From: CAZVCJ01 sp964625745
GTDB lineage: Bacteria; Chloroflexota; Anaerolineae; VGOG01
Assembly: GCA_964625745.1 (NCBI GenBank)
Contig: CAZVCJ010000005.1
Coordinates: 3,101 to 67,100 of the forward strand
Direction of reading: 5' to 3'
Length of the DNA stretch: 64,000 nt
Shown here one piece after another: positions 24,404-33,393 of this stretch (its first letter is position 1; each line of letters starts with the position of its first letter). The notes under the pieces were generated by a model. That model did no database searches. It had not been told where the DNA came from and saw only the letters and a list, made by a program, of their open reading frames with translations. Position numbers and translations under genes: made by a program.

Positions 24404-26971
24404 ATGATAATCTCAGCAAAGCGTTTCTTCCAAAGAAGACTGGTGGGTATAGTCGCCACGGCGCTGTTCGTCGGCAGCTTTCTACTCTACGTCAGCACCA
24501 TGGCCCCATCAGTGGCACCGGGGGACTCGGCGGAGTTCCAGTTCGTGCCCTACATCCTGGGCATCGCCCACCCGCCGGGCTACGCTCTCTACATTCTGCT
24601 GGGGAAGCTCTTCACTCTCCTTCCCCTGGGCAGCGTCGCCTATCGGATGAACCTCTTCACCGCCCTCTGCGGCGCGCTGGCCGTTTCCCTCACTTACCTG
24701 ATCATACTGCAATTATCAGAAAAAGTAACCATAGGCCCACCCTCCCCTAGCCCCTCCCTCAGAGGGAGGGGGACTCAGATTCCTCCCCCTGGTAGAGCCT
24801 GCCCTGAGCTTGCCGAAGGGGGGAGGTTGGGAGAGGGTGGATTATGCAATGGAAATTCCACCCTCCCCCAGCCCCTCCCTCCAAGGGAGGGGAGCACCAT
24901 ACTCCTCCCCCTCGTAGGGGGAGCCTGTCCTGAGCGAGGTCGAAGGGGTTGGGAGAGGGTGGATTCTACAATCGCCGCCCAGGTGCCGGCTATCCTGGGC
25001 GCGGCCACCTTCGCCGTCAGCCCCAATCTCTGGCAACACTCCACCTTCACCAACGCCCACACCCTGACCGCGACTTTGGGCGCGCTGGCCCTGTTCCTCC
25101 TGCTCGCCTGGGACAAGAGCGGCAAAGACAGGTATCTGTACGCTTTCGCCCTGGTTTGTGGCCTCAGCCTGACTCACCACCCTCTCATGTTGGTCAGCTT
25201 CCCCGCCTTCGCCGTCTTCATCCTGCTGGTCAAACCCCAACTGCTGATCAGCCCCAGGAAGCTGGCAACCTTCGGCCTTCTGTTCCTGCTCGGCCTCTCG
25301 GTTTACGTGTACTATCCCATCAGGAGCGCGCCCCCTTTCGGCCCGCAGGATACGAACACACTGGACGGCTTCCTGCGACTGGTGACAGCGCAGGGGTTGC
25401 GCATGAATCTCTTCTCCTTCGGCTGGCGGGAGCAGCCCCAGCGCGTGCTGGCCCTCAAGACGCTCCTGGGCCTGCAATACAACGCCCCCGCACTCCTGCT
25501 GGGCATCGCGGGGGCCATCTGGCTGGCTATCAAAAGACGCAGGGCCTTTGTGCTTCTGGCACTCTTTTTCACCCTGAACTCGGCTTTCATCATGAACACC
25601 ATCCAGGACGTGATGAAATACCTGCACCTGCCCTTCATGGCCTACGCCGTCTGGATCGGCTGTGGGGCGATGGCCCTTTTCGATCTCCTGGAGAGAGGGC
25701 GGGCCAAGCCCCGCACGAAGGCCCTCTGCGCCATCGCCCTGACCCTCCTCTTGCTCGTATCCCCCTTCAAAATGGGACTGCTCAACCTCTCGCGCGTGGA
25801 CCTGAGCGATTACCGCTTCGCCGACGACTTCGTCCAGGCCACCTTCGACTACTTCCAGGATGAGGGGGGCGTCCTCCTCTGCGATTGGGACCACATCACC
25901 CCCCTCTGGTATTATGACTTCGTCGAGGGGCGGAAGCCCAGGGTCGAGGCTAAGTTCGTGCCCGCTGGCACGGCCAATCCCTGGCTGGAGTTGGTGGAGG
26001 CCAACCTGGGCCAGGGCCCCGTCTATCTCTCAGGCTACCGGCGTTCGGTGGCGGATAGATACCGCCTCCTGCCAGTGGGGCCTTTCTACCAGGTGCTGCC
26101 CGAACCCCTATTAGAGCCCCCGTCCATGCAGCATCCCCTGGATGCGACGGTCGAGGACGTGCCAACAAGTTGGCCTATCGCCATCCTGGGCTACGACCTG
26201 GACCGTGAGGTGGCGCGAGTGGGCGAGACCCTCCACCTGACCCTCTACCTGCAAGCCCTGCAGAAGCTAGACGAGTACTACATGCCTTATGTCCACTTAG
26301 CCCACTGGTACCGCTTCACCACCGACAGCCGCTTCCTGACCCTCTTCTGGGAACCGGGCCAGGTGGTGGCCGAGCGCTACGACGTCACCATCCCCTTCGG
26401 CACCGAGCCTGGCCAGTATCCCCTGGAACTGGGGATCACCTCCCTCTCGCGAGGGCAGGACCTGCCTCTCTCCAGCGGGGGCACCACCATCGAGTTGGCG
26501 ACGGTGCGCATCGAGGCGAGCCAGATCCAGCCGCCCTCAGACATCACAAAAAAAGCCCTGGCCAACTTCGACAGCAAGATTCTGCTGGAGAAAGCCAGGA
26601 CCAACCCAACACTTGCGCACCCAGGTCAAGCTCTTTCTATCACCCTCTATTGGCGGGTGCTGCAGCCCATGGATGAGTGCTACACTGTCTTCGTCCACGT
26701 CATAGATCCATCGAACCGTATCTGGGGGCAGAAAGACTTCACCTCGCTGGGCGGCAGCTATCCGAACTTCCTGTGGATTCCCAAATGGCTGGAGGGACAG
26801 GTCATTGACGACCGCTACACCGTCATCCTCGACCCCCAGACGCCGCCGGGGGAGTACTGGGTCGAGGTGGGGATGTACGGCATCGCCACCACCAGGCGCG
26901 TGCCCATCTTTGACGGAGAGCTGAACCTGACCGGCGATAGAGTCATCCTGGGCAGCATTCGCGTGGAGTGA
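24404..26971 (+). CDS. DUF2723 multi-TM glycosyltransferase-like protein
   Basis: 855-residue membrane protein of the DUF2723 group (GT-C fold, related to protein O-mannosyltransferases). The N-terminal signature is present: a TM helix, then PGDSAEFQFV (catalytic-type acid) and HPPGYALY near residue 65. About ten further TM segments extend to ~460. The soluble C-terminal part holds two similar beta-rich stretches (LHLTLYLQALQKLDEYY and LSITLYWRVLQPMDECY). Residues ~111-188 come from two palindromic repeat insertions in frame (24736-24966), including copies of the cccttcggcaagctcagg element. The cytoplasmic or periplasmic loop they lengthen evidently tolerates this. Likely role: sugar transfer from a lipid carrier to protein or lipid outside the membrane. 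Confidence 0.75.
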   Translation: MIISAKRFFQRRLVGIVATALFVGSFLLYVSTMAPSVAPGDSAEFQFVPYILGIAHPPGYALYILLGKLFTLLPLGSVAYRMNLFTALCGALAVSLTYLIILQLSEKVTIGPPSPSPSLRGRGTQIPPPGRACPELAEGGRLGEGGLCNGNSTLPQPLPPREGSTILLPLVGGACPERGRRGWERVDSTIAAQVPAILGAATFAVSPNLWQHSTFTNAHTLTATLGALALFLLLAWDKSGKDRYLYAFALVCGLSLTHHPLMLVSFPAFAVFILLVKPQLLISPRKLATFGLLFLLGLSVYVYYPIRSAPPFGPQDTNTLDGFLRLVTAQGLRMNLFSFGWREQPQRVLALKTLLGLQYNAPALLLGIAGAIWLAIKRRRAFVLLALFFTLNSAFIMNTIQDVMKYLHLPFMAYAVWIGCGAMALFDLLERGRAKPRTKALCAIALTLLLLVSPFKMGLLNLSRVDLSDYRFADDFVQATFDYFQDEGGVLLCDWDHITPLWYYDFVEGRKPRVEAKFVPAGTANPWLELVEANLGQGPVYLSGYRRSVADRYRLLPVGPFYQVLPEPLLEPPSMQHPLDATVEDVPTSWPIAILGYDLDREVARVGETLHLTLYLQALQKLDEYYMPYVHLAHWYRFTTDSRFLTLFWEPGQVVAERYDVTIPFGTEPGQYPLELGITSLSRGQDLPLSSGGTTIELATVRIEASQIQPPSDITKKALANFDSKILLEKARTNPTLAHPGQALSITLYWRVLQPMDECYTVFVHVIDPSNRIWGQKDFTSLGGSYPNFLWIPKWLEGQVIDDRYTVILDPQTPPGEYWVEVGMYGIATTRRVPIFDGELNLTGDRVILGSIRVE
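24736..24966. repeat. Two palindromic repeats inserted in frame in the DUF2723 gene
   Basis: Two tandem units of the ccctccc...gggaggg palindrome, each with a copy of the gcctg(c/t)cctgag...gaagggg element (24797-24820, 24921-24948). The frame stays open throughout, adding about 77 low-complexity residues rich in Pro, Gly and Arg. Confidence 0.85.
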
Positions 26972-27253
26972 GGAACAACGGACTATAGGATTTAACGGAC
27001 TGGTTGCACACAACGGCCATTCGCGAAAGCGCCGGCTGAGTAGGCTTGGAGCGTAGCGGAGAGCCGTATCGAAGCCAAGCGGGACACTTGGCCAAACCCG
27101 CTCGCTTGATTTCGATACACCTACGGTTACTCAATCAGCGCTCGCTGTGATGGCCGAAGGTCTCCGACCGAGCTCCTTTCGCCCTGGTCAGAGACCTTCG
27201 GCGATCAAGGATTCACGGATCAGAATAATCCGCTAATCCTGCCAATCCGTGTT
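26972..27253. repeat. Convergent intergenic region with inverted repeats
   Basis: No gene. It holds a long-armed inverted repeat, gccgaaggtctc (27152-27163) against gagaccttcggc near 27190-27201, and a ggagcgtagcggaga...tttcgatac repeat. It lies between convergent genes, so the palindrome may terminate transcription from one or both sides. Confidence 0.5.
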
Positions 27254-28495
27254 CTATATCCTCCCCATCAACCGCCGCAAGTCCTCCATCGTCGGCTCGA
27301 TGAGGTGAGGCTGGCCAGTGGCCTTGATGGCGCCGGCGACGTCCTTGAGGCCGTTGCCGGTGACCACTACCACGATGCGCTCCTCAGGATCAATGCGGCC
27401 CTCGCGCACCAGCCTGGCCAAACCGGCGAAGCCCGTCGCCCCGGCGGGTTCCGCGAAGACGGCGGCCTGCCGCGCCAGCACCCGCATGGCATCCAGGATC
27501 TCCTCGTCGCTCACCGTCACGTACTCCCCGCCGGTCTGCCGCACCGCCCGCAGGGCCTTGATGCGGTCGCGGGGCACACCCACAGAGATGCTGTCGGCCA
27601 GGGTATCGAGGACGACGGGCTTGATCTCCTCTGTGCCCTCTCGCCAGGCCCTGACCAGCGGGGCTGCCCCCTCTGCCTGCACCCCCATCAATTTCGGCAT
27701 CTTATCAATGAAACCCAGGGCACGCAGGTCCTTGAGCCCTTTCCACAGCCCGCCGATGATGCCGCCGTCGCCGACGGAGACAAAGACGCGATCAGGCGCC
27801 TCCCACCGCAATTGCTCGCAGATCTCCAGGGCGGCCGTCTTCTTCCCTTCGGAGAGGTAGGGATTGAAGGCCGTGTTGCGACTGTACCAGCCATATTCTT
27901 TTGAGGCCTCCAGGCAAAGGTCGAAGGCCTGATCGTAGGTGCCCTCCACCATGATCACGTTGGCCCCAAAGATGAGTAGTTGGGCCACCTTGGCCTGGGG
28001 AGCCGTCTGGGGAACGAAGATGTAGGTGGTCAGCCCCACGCTGGCGGTCAGGCCGGCCAGAGACGAAGCGGCGTTGCCTGTGGAAGCACAGGTCATTATG
28101 TCGCGCCCCAGCTCCAGCGCCTTGACCACCCCTACCGCGCTGGCCCGGTCTTTGAATGAGGCCGTGGGCTCCCGACCGTCATCTTTGACCCAGAGATGCT
28201 TGAGACCCAGCCGTTCCCCCAGCCGCTCGGCCCGATACAGCGGCGTCCAGCCCACCTGCAGCGGCGGGGCGAGGCTGAGATCGGCGATGGGTAAAAGGTC
28301 AGCGTAGCGCCAGATGGATCTGGTCTGCTGGTCCTGGGCCAGATGGTCCTTGGTCAGCCGCCGACCGATGAGCTTATAGTCGTACACGACGTCCAAGGCG
28401 CCCTCGTCGCCATGCTTAGGGCAGACGTAAAGCACCTCATCAACGTCGTACTCCGCACCGCAGAGAACGCATTTCAAACCGAGGACGTGATCCAT
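27254..28495 (-). CDS. thrC: Threonine synthase
   Basis: 413-residue PLP enzyme that converts O-phosphohomoserine to threonine. The PLP Lys is at about 115 in TASFKDRAS. Conserved are STGNAASSLAG (phosphate-binding) and GDGGIIGGLWKG. The N-terminus carries a small Cys motif (CVLCGAEYDV...YVCPKHG), as in the long bacterial/archaeal form. A ggaggt Shine-Dalgarno stands directly before the ATG. It is a single gene flanked by repeats. Cysteate synthase or another beta-replacing paralogue is less likely. Confidence 0.85.
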   Translation of the reverse strand: MDHVLGLKCVLCGAEYDVDEVLYVCPKHGDEGALDVVYDYKLIGRRLTKDHLAQDQQTRSIWRYADLLPIADLSLAPPLQVGWTPLYRAERLGERLGLKHLWVKDDGREPTASFKDRASAVGVVKALELGRDIMTCASTGNAASSLAGLTASVGLTTYIFVPQTAPQAKVAQLLIFGANVIMVEGTYDQAFDLCLEASKEYGWYSRNTAFNPYLSEGKKTAALEICEQLRWEAPDRVFVSVGDGGIIGGLWKGLKDLRALGFIDKMPKLMGVQAEGAAPLVRAWREGTEEIKPVVLDTLADSISVGVPRDRIKALRAVRQTGGEYVTVSDEEILDAMRVLARQAAVFAEPAGATGFAGLARLVREGRIDPEERIVVVVTGNGLKDVAGAIKATGQPHLIEPTMEDLRRLMGRI

Positions 28496-28540
28496 GGTTA
28501 CCTCCCATAGTGCTCTTTCACAACAGACCCTGATTTTTCG

Positions 28541-28640
28541 CCGTGCCCGCTTAGCGCTGCGCTAAAAGAACAAAGCCCTACGGGCTAAAACCTGGCCCCG
28601 AAGGGACTCCGTTCTTCCAGCATGGGGGTTCAGCCCATGC
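28541..28640. repeat. Composite dispersed repeat (copy near thrC)
   Basis: A chain of hairpins: ttagcgc/gcgctaa, agccctacgggct, and a ggggttcagccc segment joined by ctaaaagaacaaagccc. The same order of words recurs at 63815-63940, so this is one ~100-bp composite element present twice in the window. Confidence 0.7.
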
Positions 28641-28643
28641 GCG

Positions 28644-28859
28644 TCAAGCTAACTCGAAGGCAGCAAGGTCTTTTCGCTGTTTCTCCTGTCGCCCCCGTGC
28701 CTCCCGCCAGGCGCGAAAAGCCTGGTACTCGGTGATGGGGATGATAGCAGCCACCGGCTCACCGTCTCGCTCCAGGACAAACGGCTCCCGGCTCAGGGCC
28801 TCTTCCTCGATGGCCAGAGTGTAGGGAGCATGGGCTTCTTTCAATGCCACTCGTCTCAT
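28644..28859 (-). CDS. Phd/YefM-type antitoxin, orphan
   Basis: 71-residue protein resembling Phd/YefM antitoxins, with the core EEEALSREPFVLERDGEPVAAIIPITEYQAF. The usual N-terminal helix is short, and no toxin gene is adjacent (thrC on one side, divergent sbcC on the other). It may be the surviving half of a toxin-antitoxin pair or a regulator. Confidence 0.65.
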   Translation of the reverse strand: MRRVALKEAHAPYTLAIEEEALSREPFVLERDGEPVAAIIPITEYQAFRAWREARGRQEKQRKDLAAFELA

Positions 28860-28932
28860 AGGGCATCACCTCGCTTCAATAGCGAGTATACCAGCAAACT
28901 GTAGTTTCGTCAAGATGGAAAGCTGCCCCGCC

Positions 28933-28961
28933 TTGAGCATTTCGCCATCTTGTGGTATCAT
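28933..28961 (+). promoter_or_regulatory. Promoter of sbcC
   Basis: TTGAGC (28933-28938), 17 bp, TATCAT (28956-28961), followed by a run of the ttggaagttggaggttgga repeat up to the ATG at 28991. Confidence 0.55.
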
Positions 28962-28990
28962 ATTGGAAGTTGGAAGCTGGAGGTTGGATT

Positions 28991-31540
28991 ATGATCCCGC
29001 TCAAACTTCAATTACGCAATTTCATGTGTTACCGCGAGCTCGATTCTCTGGATTTCTCGGGCATCCACCTGGCTTGCCTGGCCGGGGACAACGGCCACGG
29101 CAAGTCGGCCCTGCTGGATGCGATGACCTGGGCGCTATGGGGCAAGGCCCGCGCCAAACACGACGACGAGCTGATCCACCTGGGCCAGACGGAGATGGAG
29201 GTGGAGTTTGAGTTCGCCCTCGGCGAGAACCGCTACCGGGTCATCCGCAAACGGGACAGCCATGGGCGGGGGCAAAGCTCCCTGGAGCTACAGGTGCGCG
29301 ACGACCACCTCTTTCGCCCCCTCACCGAGCCCACCATACGCCAGACCCAGGCCCGCATCAACAGGCTCCTGCGCATGGACTACGAGACCTTCATCAACTC
29401 GGCCTTCCTCCTGCAGGGACGCGCCGACGAGTTCACCACCAAGACCCCTGCCGAACGCAAGCGCGTCCTCGGCGAAATCCTGGGCCTCTCCCTCTACGAT
29501 CAGTACGAAGAGCGAGCCAAGGAACGAGCTAAGGCCAGGGAAATAGAAGCCGAGCAAATCACAGCCCAGATCCGAGAGATGGAGCGGGAGCTGGAACGAA
29601 AGCCAGAATATGAGAGGGAGTTAAAACAGGCCCAGACTGACGTTGAGAGCTTGAACGCCACCTTGAGAGGGGCCGAGGAGGAGCTTCGCAAGCTGCGAGA
29701 GGAGTGGAAGGAACTGGATCTTAAGCGAGTCCAGATCGAGGAGCTCTCGGCTCGGCTGGCCCAGGGAGAGCGAGAGCTGGCCGAAATCGGAGAGCAAATG
29801 GCGGCCTGCCAGGAACGCCTGGATGAGTACGAGGCGATCATACGTGACAAGGAGCCCATCGAGCGGGGCTTCGCCGCCCTGACCGCGGCCCGTCAATCCC
29901 ACGAGGCGCTGAACGAGAAGCTGGCAGAACTGGTGAAGCTGAACGAGCGCAAGGGCCAGTTGGAGGCAGCCATCGCCGAAGCCAGGCACGCCCTGAGCCT
30001 GGAGCAGCGCCTCTGTTCGGAAAAGGTGAGAGAGCTTTCGGCCCTGGCCCAAGAGCTGGAGTCACTGGGTACAAAGCTGCCCAGGGTCCGTGCCGAGCTG
30101 GAGCACCTGGTCCAGCAGGAGAGCGAACGGGAGGCCAGGCAGCAGGAGATAGGAGAGCTATCCAACGAGAAAGCCAGCCTCAAGACGCGAAACGAGCAGT
30201 TGAAGAGCGAAATGGATTCCCTCGAGGAGAAAAACAAGCTTCTACAGGTTGCCGAAGCACAATGCCCTCTGTGCGGCCAGGGGCTTTCGGAAGAGGACAG
30301 AGTACGGCTCGTGGAGCAATTCTCCTCCGAGATGGCAGAGAGCGATGCCCTCTACCAGGCCAATCAAGCCCAAATCAAGGACCTGGCCGCCCGGAGCCAG
30401 ACCCTGGTGCGAGAGATCGAGGCCATGGGGCAGGAGCTTGCGACCAAGGGGGCTTTGCAAAAGCAGGAGGCGACACTGGAGAAAAGCCTGGCCGAGGCAA
30501 AAGGAGCAGCCGAGGAGCTAGTCAAACGGCAGAAAAAACTGACCGAGTTGGACGAGCGCCTGACCAGCGGAAAATACGCCGAGGCTGAACAGGCCGAATT
30601 AGCGGGGCTTTTGGTCCAAATCGGGGAACTGGGCTACGATCCTGAGGCCCATCAGGAGGTGCGGCGAGACCTCGAAGTCCTCGGACGCTTCGAGGAAGAC
30701 AAAGCCAGGCTGAAGGCCGCTCTGGCCCGCGTTGACGAAGAGCGAGCTAACCTGGAACGGCTACGCCATAATAAGGCCCGCTGGCAAGAGACCCTGGCCA
30801 CTGACCTGGCCAAAAAAGAAGCTCTGTCTCAGGAATTGACCCGTTTGCCCGAGCTAGTCAGTCGGCTAGAGGGAAAGAGCAGGGAGGTGGACGGGCTGCG
30901 GACTAAGGAAGCCCGCGCTCGCCAGGTCCTGGGGGCGGCCAGGCAGAAGCTGGACTACTGCGAGTACCTGATCAGGGAGCGAGAGAAGAAGCTCAAGGAA
31001 AGACGCCGGGTGGCCGAGGAGAAGGCCATCTACGACGAGCTGAGGCTGGCCTTCGGCAAGAAGGGCCTGCAGGCCATGATCATCGAAAGCGCCATCCCTG
31101 AGATCGAGGACGAGGCCAACAGGCTTCTGGCGCGGATGACCGACGGACGCATGGACATGCGCTTCGAGACCCAACGCGAGACCCTCAAAGGCGACACCGT
31201 CGAGACGCTGGCCATCAACATCTCCGACGAGCTGGGCACCCGCAGCTACGAGCTCTACAGCGGAGGGGAGAGCTTCCGCGTCAACTTCGCCATCCGCATC
31301 GCCCTGTCCAAGCTACTGGCCCGCCGCGCCGGGGCCAGGCTGCAAACCCTGGTCATTGACGAGGGCTTCGGCACCCAGGACACCCAGGGACGGGAGCGAC
31401 TGGTGGAAGCCATCAACTCCATTCGGGATGATTTCGAGAAGATCCTGGTCGTCACCCACATCGAGGAGCTGAAGGACGCCTTCCCCGTGCGCATTGACGT
31501 TTTCAAAACCCCCCAGGGCTCGCAGGTGGCGATCAACTGA
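28991..31540 (+). CDS. sbcC: SbcC/Rad50-type DNA repair ATPase
   Basis: 849-residue SMC-like ATPase. The N-terminal head has Walker A (GDNGHGKSAL). A long coiled coil leads to a Rad50 zinc hook CPLCGQG (Cys425, Cys428), a second coiled coil returns, and the C-terminal head has signature YSGGESFRVNFAI and Walker B LVIDEGFGTQD. The ATG at 28991 is chosen because the protein then begins MIPLKLQLRNFMCY as in the family. It acts with the Mre11/SbcD nuclease in processing DNA ends, but no sbcD is adjacent, which is unusual. The last ~20 codons are duplicated at 32064-32134, beyond an inserted toxin-antitoxin remnant. Confidence 0.88.
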   Translation: MIPLKLQLRNFMCYRELDSLDFSGIHLACLAGDNGHGKSALLDAMTWALWGKARAKHDDELIHLGQTEMEVEFEFALGENRYRVIRKRDSHGRGQSSLELQVRDDHLFRPLTEPTIRQTQARINRLLRMDYETFINSAFLLQGRADEFTTKTPAERKRVLGEILGLSLYDQYEERAKERAKAREIEAEQITAQIREMERELERKPEYERELKQAQTDVESLNATLRGAEEELRKLREEWKELDLKRVQIEELSARLAQGERELAEIGEQMAACQERLDEYEAIIRDKEPIERGFAALTAARQSHEALNEKLAELVKLNERKGQLEAAIAEARHALSLEQRLCSEKVRELSALAQELESLGTKLPRVRAELEHLVQQESEREARQQEIGELSNEKASLKTRNEQLKSEMDSLEEKNKLLQVAEAQCPLCGQGLSEEDRVRLVEQFSSEMAESDALYQANQAQIKDLAARSQTLVREIEAMGQELATKGALQKQEATLEKSLAEAKGAAEELVKRQKKLTELDERLTSGKYAEAEQAELAGLLVQIGELGYDPEAHQEVRRDLEVLGRFEEDKARLKAALARVDEERANLERLRHNKARWQETLATDLAKKEALSQELTRLPELVSRLEGKSREVDGLRTKEARARQVLGAARQKLDYCEYLIREREKKLKERRRVAEEKAIYDELRLAFGKKGLQAMIIESAIPEIEDEANRLLARMTDGRMDMRFETQRETLKGDTVETLAINISDELGTRSYELYSGGESFRVNFAIRIALSKLLARRAGARLQTLVIDEGFGTQDTQGRERLVEAINSIRDDFEKILVVTHIEELKDAFPVRIDVFKTPQGSQVAIN

Positions 31541-31545
31541 TTATC

Positions 31546-31574
31546 TTGACAGAGATTCGATTTCACGGTATACT
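31546..31574 (+). promoter_or_regulatory. Promoter of a small toxin-antitoxin operon
   Basis: TTGACA (31546-31551), 17 bp, TATACT (31569-31574), starting six bases after the sbcC stop. It serves the antitoxin gene at 31623. Confidence 0.75.
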
Positions 31575-31622
31575 AAACTATGCGAGTTTTCTGGTAAACG
31601 TGCACGTAAGCAGGAGGCAACG

Positions 31623-31880
31623 ATGAGTGATATCAAATTGTCAACTGTCAAAACCTTTTATGACCAACAGGGTGTCCCTCGCGAAGTACTGTTGAGCTAT
31701 GACATCTACCGCGAAATGATGAGAGCGATCCGCGAGTTGGCGGTCGAGACTAAGCAAGCATATTTTTGGACGGAACAGTGGCAGGCAATGGAACGGGCTG
31801 CAGACGAGGCCGCTGCCCAGGGTCAATTCCGCACCTTTGACTCGATGGATGAGATGCTTGACTTCCTGGATGCCCAATGA
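31623..31880 (+). CDS. Small antitoxin-like protein
   Basis: 85-residue acidic protein (DIKLSTVKTFYDQQGVP; C-terminus SMDEMLDFLDAQ), preceded by aggagg and a consensus promoter. Its stop overlaps the start of the RelE-like gene (ATGA), typical of antitoxin-toxin pairs. The family is not firmly recognised. The role is inferred from size, acidity and coupling. Because the toxin is truncated, this antitoxin may now be without a target. Confidence 0.6.
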   Translation: MSDIKLSTVKTFYDQQGVPREVLLSYDIYREMMRAIRELAVETKQAYFWTEQWQAMERAADEAAAQGQFRTFDSMDEMLDFLDAQ

Positions 31881-32089
31881 TTCGCTACCGCCCCCTGAAA
31901 ACATTCTGGGAGGCTTACGCTGAACTCCCCGCCCATATCAAGACAAAAGTCCGACAGACGTTCAAGCTCTTCCAACAAGGCGCCGAACATCCGCCCTTTC
32001 ACCCCTCGCTTCGCATCCGCAAGATGCGAGGATACCCCAACATCACCCCGCTGTACATTGCCAGCCTTCCTCTTCCCTGTGCGCATTGA
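31877..32089 (+). pseudogene. Truncated RelE/ParE-like toxin
   Basis: The first ~56 residues (IRYRPLKTFWEAYAELP to LRIRKMRGYPNI) match the N-terminal part of RelE-like toxins, which normally continue with a W-E-G-H/R strand and end near 90-110 residues. Here the gene runs into the duplicated 3' end of sbcC, and the last 14 residues and stop are read from that duplication. The catalytic C-terminal strands are missing, so the toxin is probably inactive. Confidence 0.7.
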
Positions 32090-32134
32090 CGTGTTCAAAA
32101 CGCCCCAGGGCTTGCAGGTAGCGATTAGCTGACT
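32064..32134 (+). repeat. Duplicated 3' end of sbcC
   Basis: About 60 bases with roughly seven mismatches to 31481-31544, including the sbcC stop (ctga). The toxin-antitoxin remnant lies exactly between the two copies. Confidence 0.85.
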
Positions 32135-32155
32135 AACGAGACCTGACAGGTTTTT

Positions 32156-32872
32156 CTAAACCTGCCAGGTCTGGCTTTCACGGTAGTAGTCGCAGTGCTC
32201 ACGAAGGACGCAGGCGGCGCAGCGGGGTTGCTGCGACTTGCAAACCTCACGCCCGTGGGCGATGAGATTGAGGTGGAAGGTGTAGTAGATTTCGGGGGGG
32301 AGCAGCTCTTCCAAGACTTCGTGGGCCCGCTCACGCGAAGTCTTGGGGCCGATGAGGCCCAGGCGCTGGCTCACCCGATGGACGTGGGTGTCTACCGGGA
32401 AGGCCGGCTTGCCCAGGGAGAAGAGAAGCACGATAGCGGCTGTCTTGGGGCCCACTCCGTGCAGCGAGGTCAGCCACCGCCTGGCCTCGTCAACCTCCAT
32501 CTCAGCCAGGAAGTCCAGGGTAAGCTCGCCTCGCCCTTCGGCAAGCTCAGGACGCTGCTCCTGCTTGATGACTTGCAGTACCTCCTGGATGCGCGGGGCC
32601 TTCACGTTGGCCAGACCTCCTAGACGGATGGCTTCGGCGACGTCAGTTGTATCGGCAGTCAGCACGCTTTCCCAGGTGGGGAATCTTTCCTTCAACCGCT
32701 TCCAAGCTCGATCGCGGTTCACGTCGGAGGTGTTTTGGGAGAGAATAGTGAAGATCAATTCGCTCAGCGGATCGAGACGGGGCCGCCACTTTTGCTCGCC
32801 ATACTCCGCGATCAGGAGCTGGTGAACTGTCAGGGCCTTTGACGTTTCACGTTTCACGTTTTTACGTTTCAC
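32156..32872 (-). CDS. nth: Endonuclease III
   Basis: 238-residue base-excision-repair glycosylase/AP lyase. Helix-hairpin-helix LHGVGPKTAA with catalytic Lys, catalytic Asp in FPVDTHVHRV, and the C-terminal [4Fe-4S] motif C-x6-C-x2-C-x5-C (CKSQQPRCAACVLREHC). Residues ELAEGRGEL (32533-32556) come from the dispersed cccttcggcaagctcagga element inserted in frame. The N-terminal ~10 codons are a gtgaaacgt tandem repeat (32843-32872), so the true start may be further in. It is convergent with the duplicated sbcC end. Confidence 0.88.
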   Translation of the reverse strand: MKRKNVKRETSKALTVHQLLIAEYGEQKWRPRLDPLSELIFTILSQNTSDVNRDRAWKRLKERFPTWESVLTADTTDVAEAIRLGGLANVKAPRIQEVLQVIKQEQRPELAEGRGELTLDFLAEMEVDEARRWLTSLHGVGPKTAAIVLLFSLGKPAFPVDTHVHRVSQRLGLIGPKTSRERAHEVLEELLPPEIYYTFHLNLIAHGREVCKSQQPRCAACVLREHCDYYRESQTWQV

Positions 32873-32920
32873 GGTATCTTATGCTCCACAACCTATGCTA
32901 TCGAACCGAAGGAGGCTCCA

Positions 32921-33376
32921 ATGATTGACGGCGTCAAAGTGCGCAAGTTACGGCTCATCCCCGACGAGCGGGGCTATTTGATGGAAATGCTGCGCTCCGA
33001 TTGGGAAGAGTACGACAAATTCGGCCAGGTCTACATCACCGCCGTCTACCCCGGCGCGGTCAAGGGCTGGCATTATCACAAAATCCAGACCGACCACTTC
33101 ATTTGCGTCCACGGCATGGCCAAGGTGGTGCTCTACGATGGACGCGAAGGCTCGCCCACCCACGGCGAGGTGAACGAGTTCTTCATGGGCGAGCAGAACC
33201 CCACGCTGCTCAAGATCCCCGCCGGTGTGATGCACGGCTTCAAGGGCATCGGTCAGGAGATGGCCCTCATCGTTAACGTGCCCACTGAGCTCTACAATTA
33301 CGAGCAGCCAGACGAATACCGCCTGCCCGCCCACACCGACCAGATCCCCTACGATTGGGGCCGCAAAGACGGCTAA
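32921..33376 (+). CDS. dTDP-4-dehydrorhamnose 3,5-epimerase-family cupin
   Basis: 151-residue cupin related to RmlC. Visible are a beta-barrel with GWHYHKIQTDHF (catalytic-type His) and KIPAGVMHGFKGIG. It is shorter than classical RmlC (~180), and the usual rmlABD partners are absent, so it may act on another nucleotide sugar or be an isomerase of the wider sugar-epimerase group. aaggagg Shine-Dalgarno before the ATG. It is convergent with murE. Confidence 0.75.
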   Translation: MIDGVKVRKLRLIPDERGYLMEMLRSDWEEYDKFGQVYITAVYPGAVKGWHYHKIQTDHFICVHGMAKVVLYDGREGSPTHGEVNEFFMGEQNPTLLKIPAGVMHGFKGIGQEMALIVNVPTELYNYEQPDEYRLPAHTDQIPYDWGRKDG

Positions 33377-33393
33377 CACCCAATATCTAATAT

